From: an uncultured Pseudomonadales bacterium
GTDB taxonomy: Bacteria; Pseudomonadota; Gammaproteobacteria; Pseudomonadales; Cellvibrionaceae
Length of the DNA stretch: 15,144 nt
Direction: 5' to 3'
NCBI GenBank assembly: GCA_938048505.1
Contig: CALIUX010000214.1
Coordinates: 1 to 15,144 of the forward strand
Shown: positions 14,084 to 15,144 of the stretch, one piece after another
Position numbering within the stretch: position 1 is the stretch's first letter
Layout of the letters: each line of letters opens with the position of its first letter
Position numbers and translations under genes: made by a program
Notes under the pieces: model-generated
Told to the model about the DNA's origin: nothing
Database searches by the model: none
The model's input: the letters and a program-made list of their open reading frames with translations, nothing else

Positions 14084-15144
14084 ATGAAGCGCAAAATTTG
14101 TACTAAACCTTTTGAGTGGATGGAAATCTTTAATCAGCCTGCCAGCGGTGAGCTTTATCTTTGTTGCCCTTGGTGGTTGCCTGAGTCTATTGGTAATGTG
14201 AGTGAAAAAGAGGCTCGTTCCTTATGGCACAGTGATTTGGCCTCCAAGATCAGGCAGTCCGTTATTGATGGTAGTCATACCTATTGTAGTAAAGAGTATT
14301 GCCCTTACTTAGCAGATCCTGATGCACCAGAGAGCCCTATTAAATACGTGGATGAAGAAGAGTATTCAGGGTATCAGTTAGCGGTGCAGCAGCCAGAACT
14401 TTACTTGCCTGCGCCAAAGACGATGAATTGCGCTTATGACCGCTCATGCAATTTGCAATGCCCTTCTTGTCGGGACGAAATTATGCAGGCGTCCAAGGGT
14501 GAGCGCAGTGAATACGATGTGATGATTCGAAAAATATTGGATTCATTTGCAGAAGATTTAGGCACGTTGTATGTAACAGGTTCAGGTGATCCTTTTGCAT
14601 CCCGTCATTTGTGGGAGTTACTGAGTTCTGATGTGGCGGAGAAATACCCTAATTTACAGTTTCGTTTACATACCAATGCTATTTTGTTTACGGAGCAGCG
14701 TTGGGAAAAAATGGCGCATTTACATGGCCGCGTGGAAATGGTGGAAGTATCAATTGATGGTGGCCGGCCAGCCTCTTACGAGATTAATCGATACCCTGCA
14801 AAATGGCATACATTGTTAGAGCGTATGGCGTTTATCGCGCGCATTCGAGCGCAGTACAGTAATCTACATCTTAAAATTAACTACGTTGTGCAGTCGAATA
14901 ACTGGCGTGATATGAAGGCGTTAATTGCATTGGCTGCCGATTGGAATGTAGATGTGATTAAATTTTCAAAAATTGTAAATTGGGGGACTTACAGTGCAGC
15001 GGAATACCGTGATGTCTCCATTCATGAACCGGTACACCCTGATTATGCCGAGTTTAAGGCTTTTTTAGATGACCCGATTTTTGATCAAAAGGGCATTATG
15101 ATGGATGAATTTATAAAAGAAGGCGAGGGTGTACTGGCGTCAGA
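14084..15144 (+). CDS. Radical SAM protein with N-terminal SPASM-like region (3' end outside window)
   Basis: The ATG at 14084 has GGAG 5 bases upstream, and 353 codons are open to the window edge. The radical SAM iron-sulfur motif is C122-x3-C126-x2-C129 (CNLQCPSC), followed by the usual SAM-fold features YVTGSGDPF (the GGE-like SAM-binding strand) and SIDGG. In front of it, residues 1-75 carry five Cys (C6, C27, C28, C68, C73) in a pattern like ICTKPFEWMEI, LCCPWW, YCSKEYCPYL. This is typical of a SPASM auxiliary-cluster region placed at the N-terminus, where it is more often C-terminal. Such proteins use SAM cleavage to modify a peptide or other substrate in the cytoplasm. The substrate is not visible, and no precursor peptide is seen in the window. 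The divergent exporter could handle a product; this is inference. Confidence 0.88.
   Translation, partial: MKRKICTKPFEWMEIFNQPASGELYLCCPWWLPESIGNVSEKEARSLWHSDLASKIRQSVIDGSHTYCSKEYCPYLADPDAPESPIKYVDEEEYSGYQLAVQQPELYLPAPKTMNCAYDRSCNLQCPSCRDEIMQASKGERSEYDVMIRKILDSFAEDLGTLYVTGSGDPFASRHLWELLSSDVAEKYPNLQFRLHTNAILFTEQRWEKMAHLHGRVEMVEVSIDGGRPASYEINRYPAKWHTLLERMAFIARIRAQYSNLHLKINYVVQSNNWRDMKALIALAADWNVDVIKFSKIVNWGTYSAAEYRDVSIHEPVHPDYAEFKAFLDDPIFDQKGIMMDEFIKEGEGVLAS

Noticed and set aside
14631..14819. 62-codon ORF inside the radical SAM gene
   Set aside because: It is an out-of-frame shadow of the radical SAM reading frame, which is open throughout this stretch.

Overview
The window looks like accessory DNA from a marine-type gammaproteobacterium, probably of the Cellvibrio/Saccharophagus/Teredinibacter kind. 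The evidence is a very large lipoprotein with a long Ser/Pro linker and carbohydrate-binding modules, moderate GC, plain SD-led genes, and several IS elements. The genus-level placement is inference from gene style, not from a marker gene. No rRNA, tRNA or CRISPR array was seen.

Region 1 (1-1197): a HAD-superfamily hydrolase gene that is complete except for one in-frame TAA, then a short frameshifted exported-protein remnant, and a perfect 10-bp hairpin. Region 2 (1198-6806): the best-preserved and most elaborate locus, a two-gene operon. The first gene encodes a 1411-residue outer-membrane-type lipoprotein with discoidin-like, malectin-like, calcium-repeat, tandem cytochrome c, FN3-like and jelly-roll-like modules followed by the five PSD/PSCyt domains (DUF1587/1595/1592/1588/1585). 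The second encodes a Tat-exported DUF1552 protein. They are very likely a functional pair at the cell surface, but the substrate is unknown.

Region 3 (6807-8870): a graveyard of mobile DNA. It holds a decayed IS200/IS605 transposase on the minus strand, joined head to head with a decayed partial copy of the HAD gene from region 1. Then comes an IS5-family element (copy 1, 7565-8441, CTAG on both sides) whose transposase has two frameshifts and a lost catalytic Asp, followed by remnants and a hairpin. Region 4 (8871-11260): a minus-strand gene for a secreted HEXXH zincin-like protein with two C-terminal ricin-type beta-trefoil repeats, with a plausible promoter and an upstream palindrome.

Region 5 (11261-12659): a second, diverged IS5-family copy (11261-12143, again CTAG on both sides), broken by a 7-bp insertion. 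It is inserted at the 5' end of a Pr6Pr-like membrane protein gene that lacks its first part and now reads from an ATG inside the IS end. Region 6 (12654-15144): a SetA/SetB-type sugar-efflux MFS transporter (minus strand, TTG start). It is divergent from a radical SAM protein with an N-terminal SPASM-like Cys cluster that runs off the right edge. An 18-bp palindrome sits in the shared intergenic region and may control one or both genes.

Intact, probably working genes are the lipoprotein/DUF1552 operon, the zincin-lectin, the MFS transporter and the radical SAM gene. Nearly everything between them is decayed or truncated.
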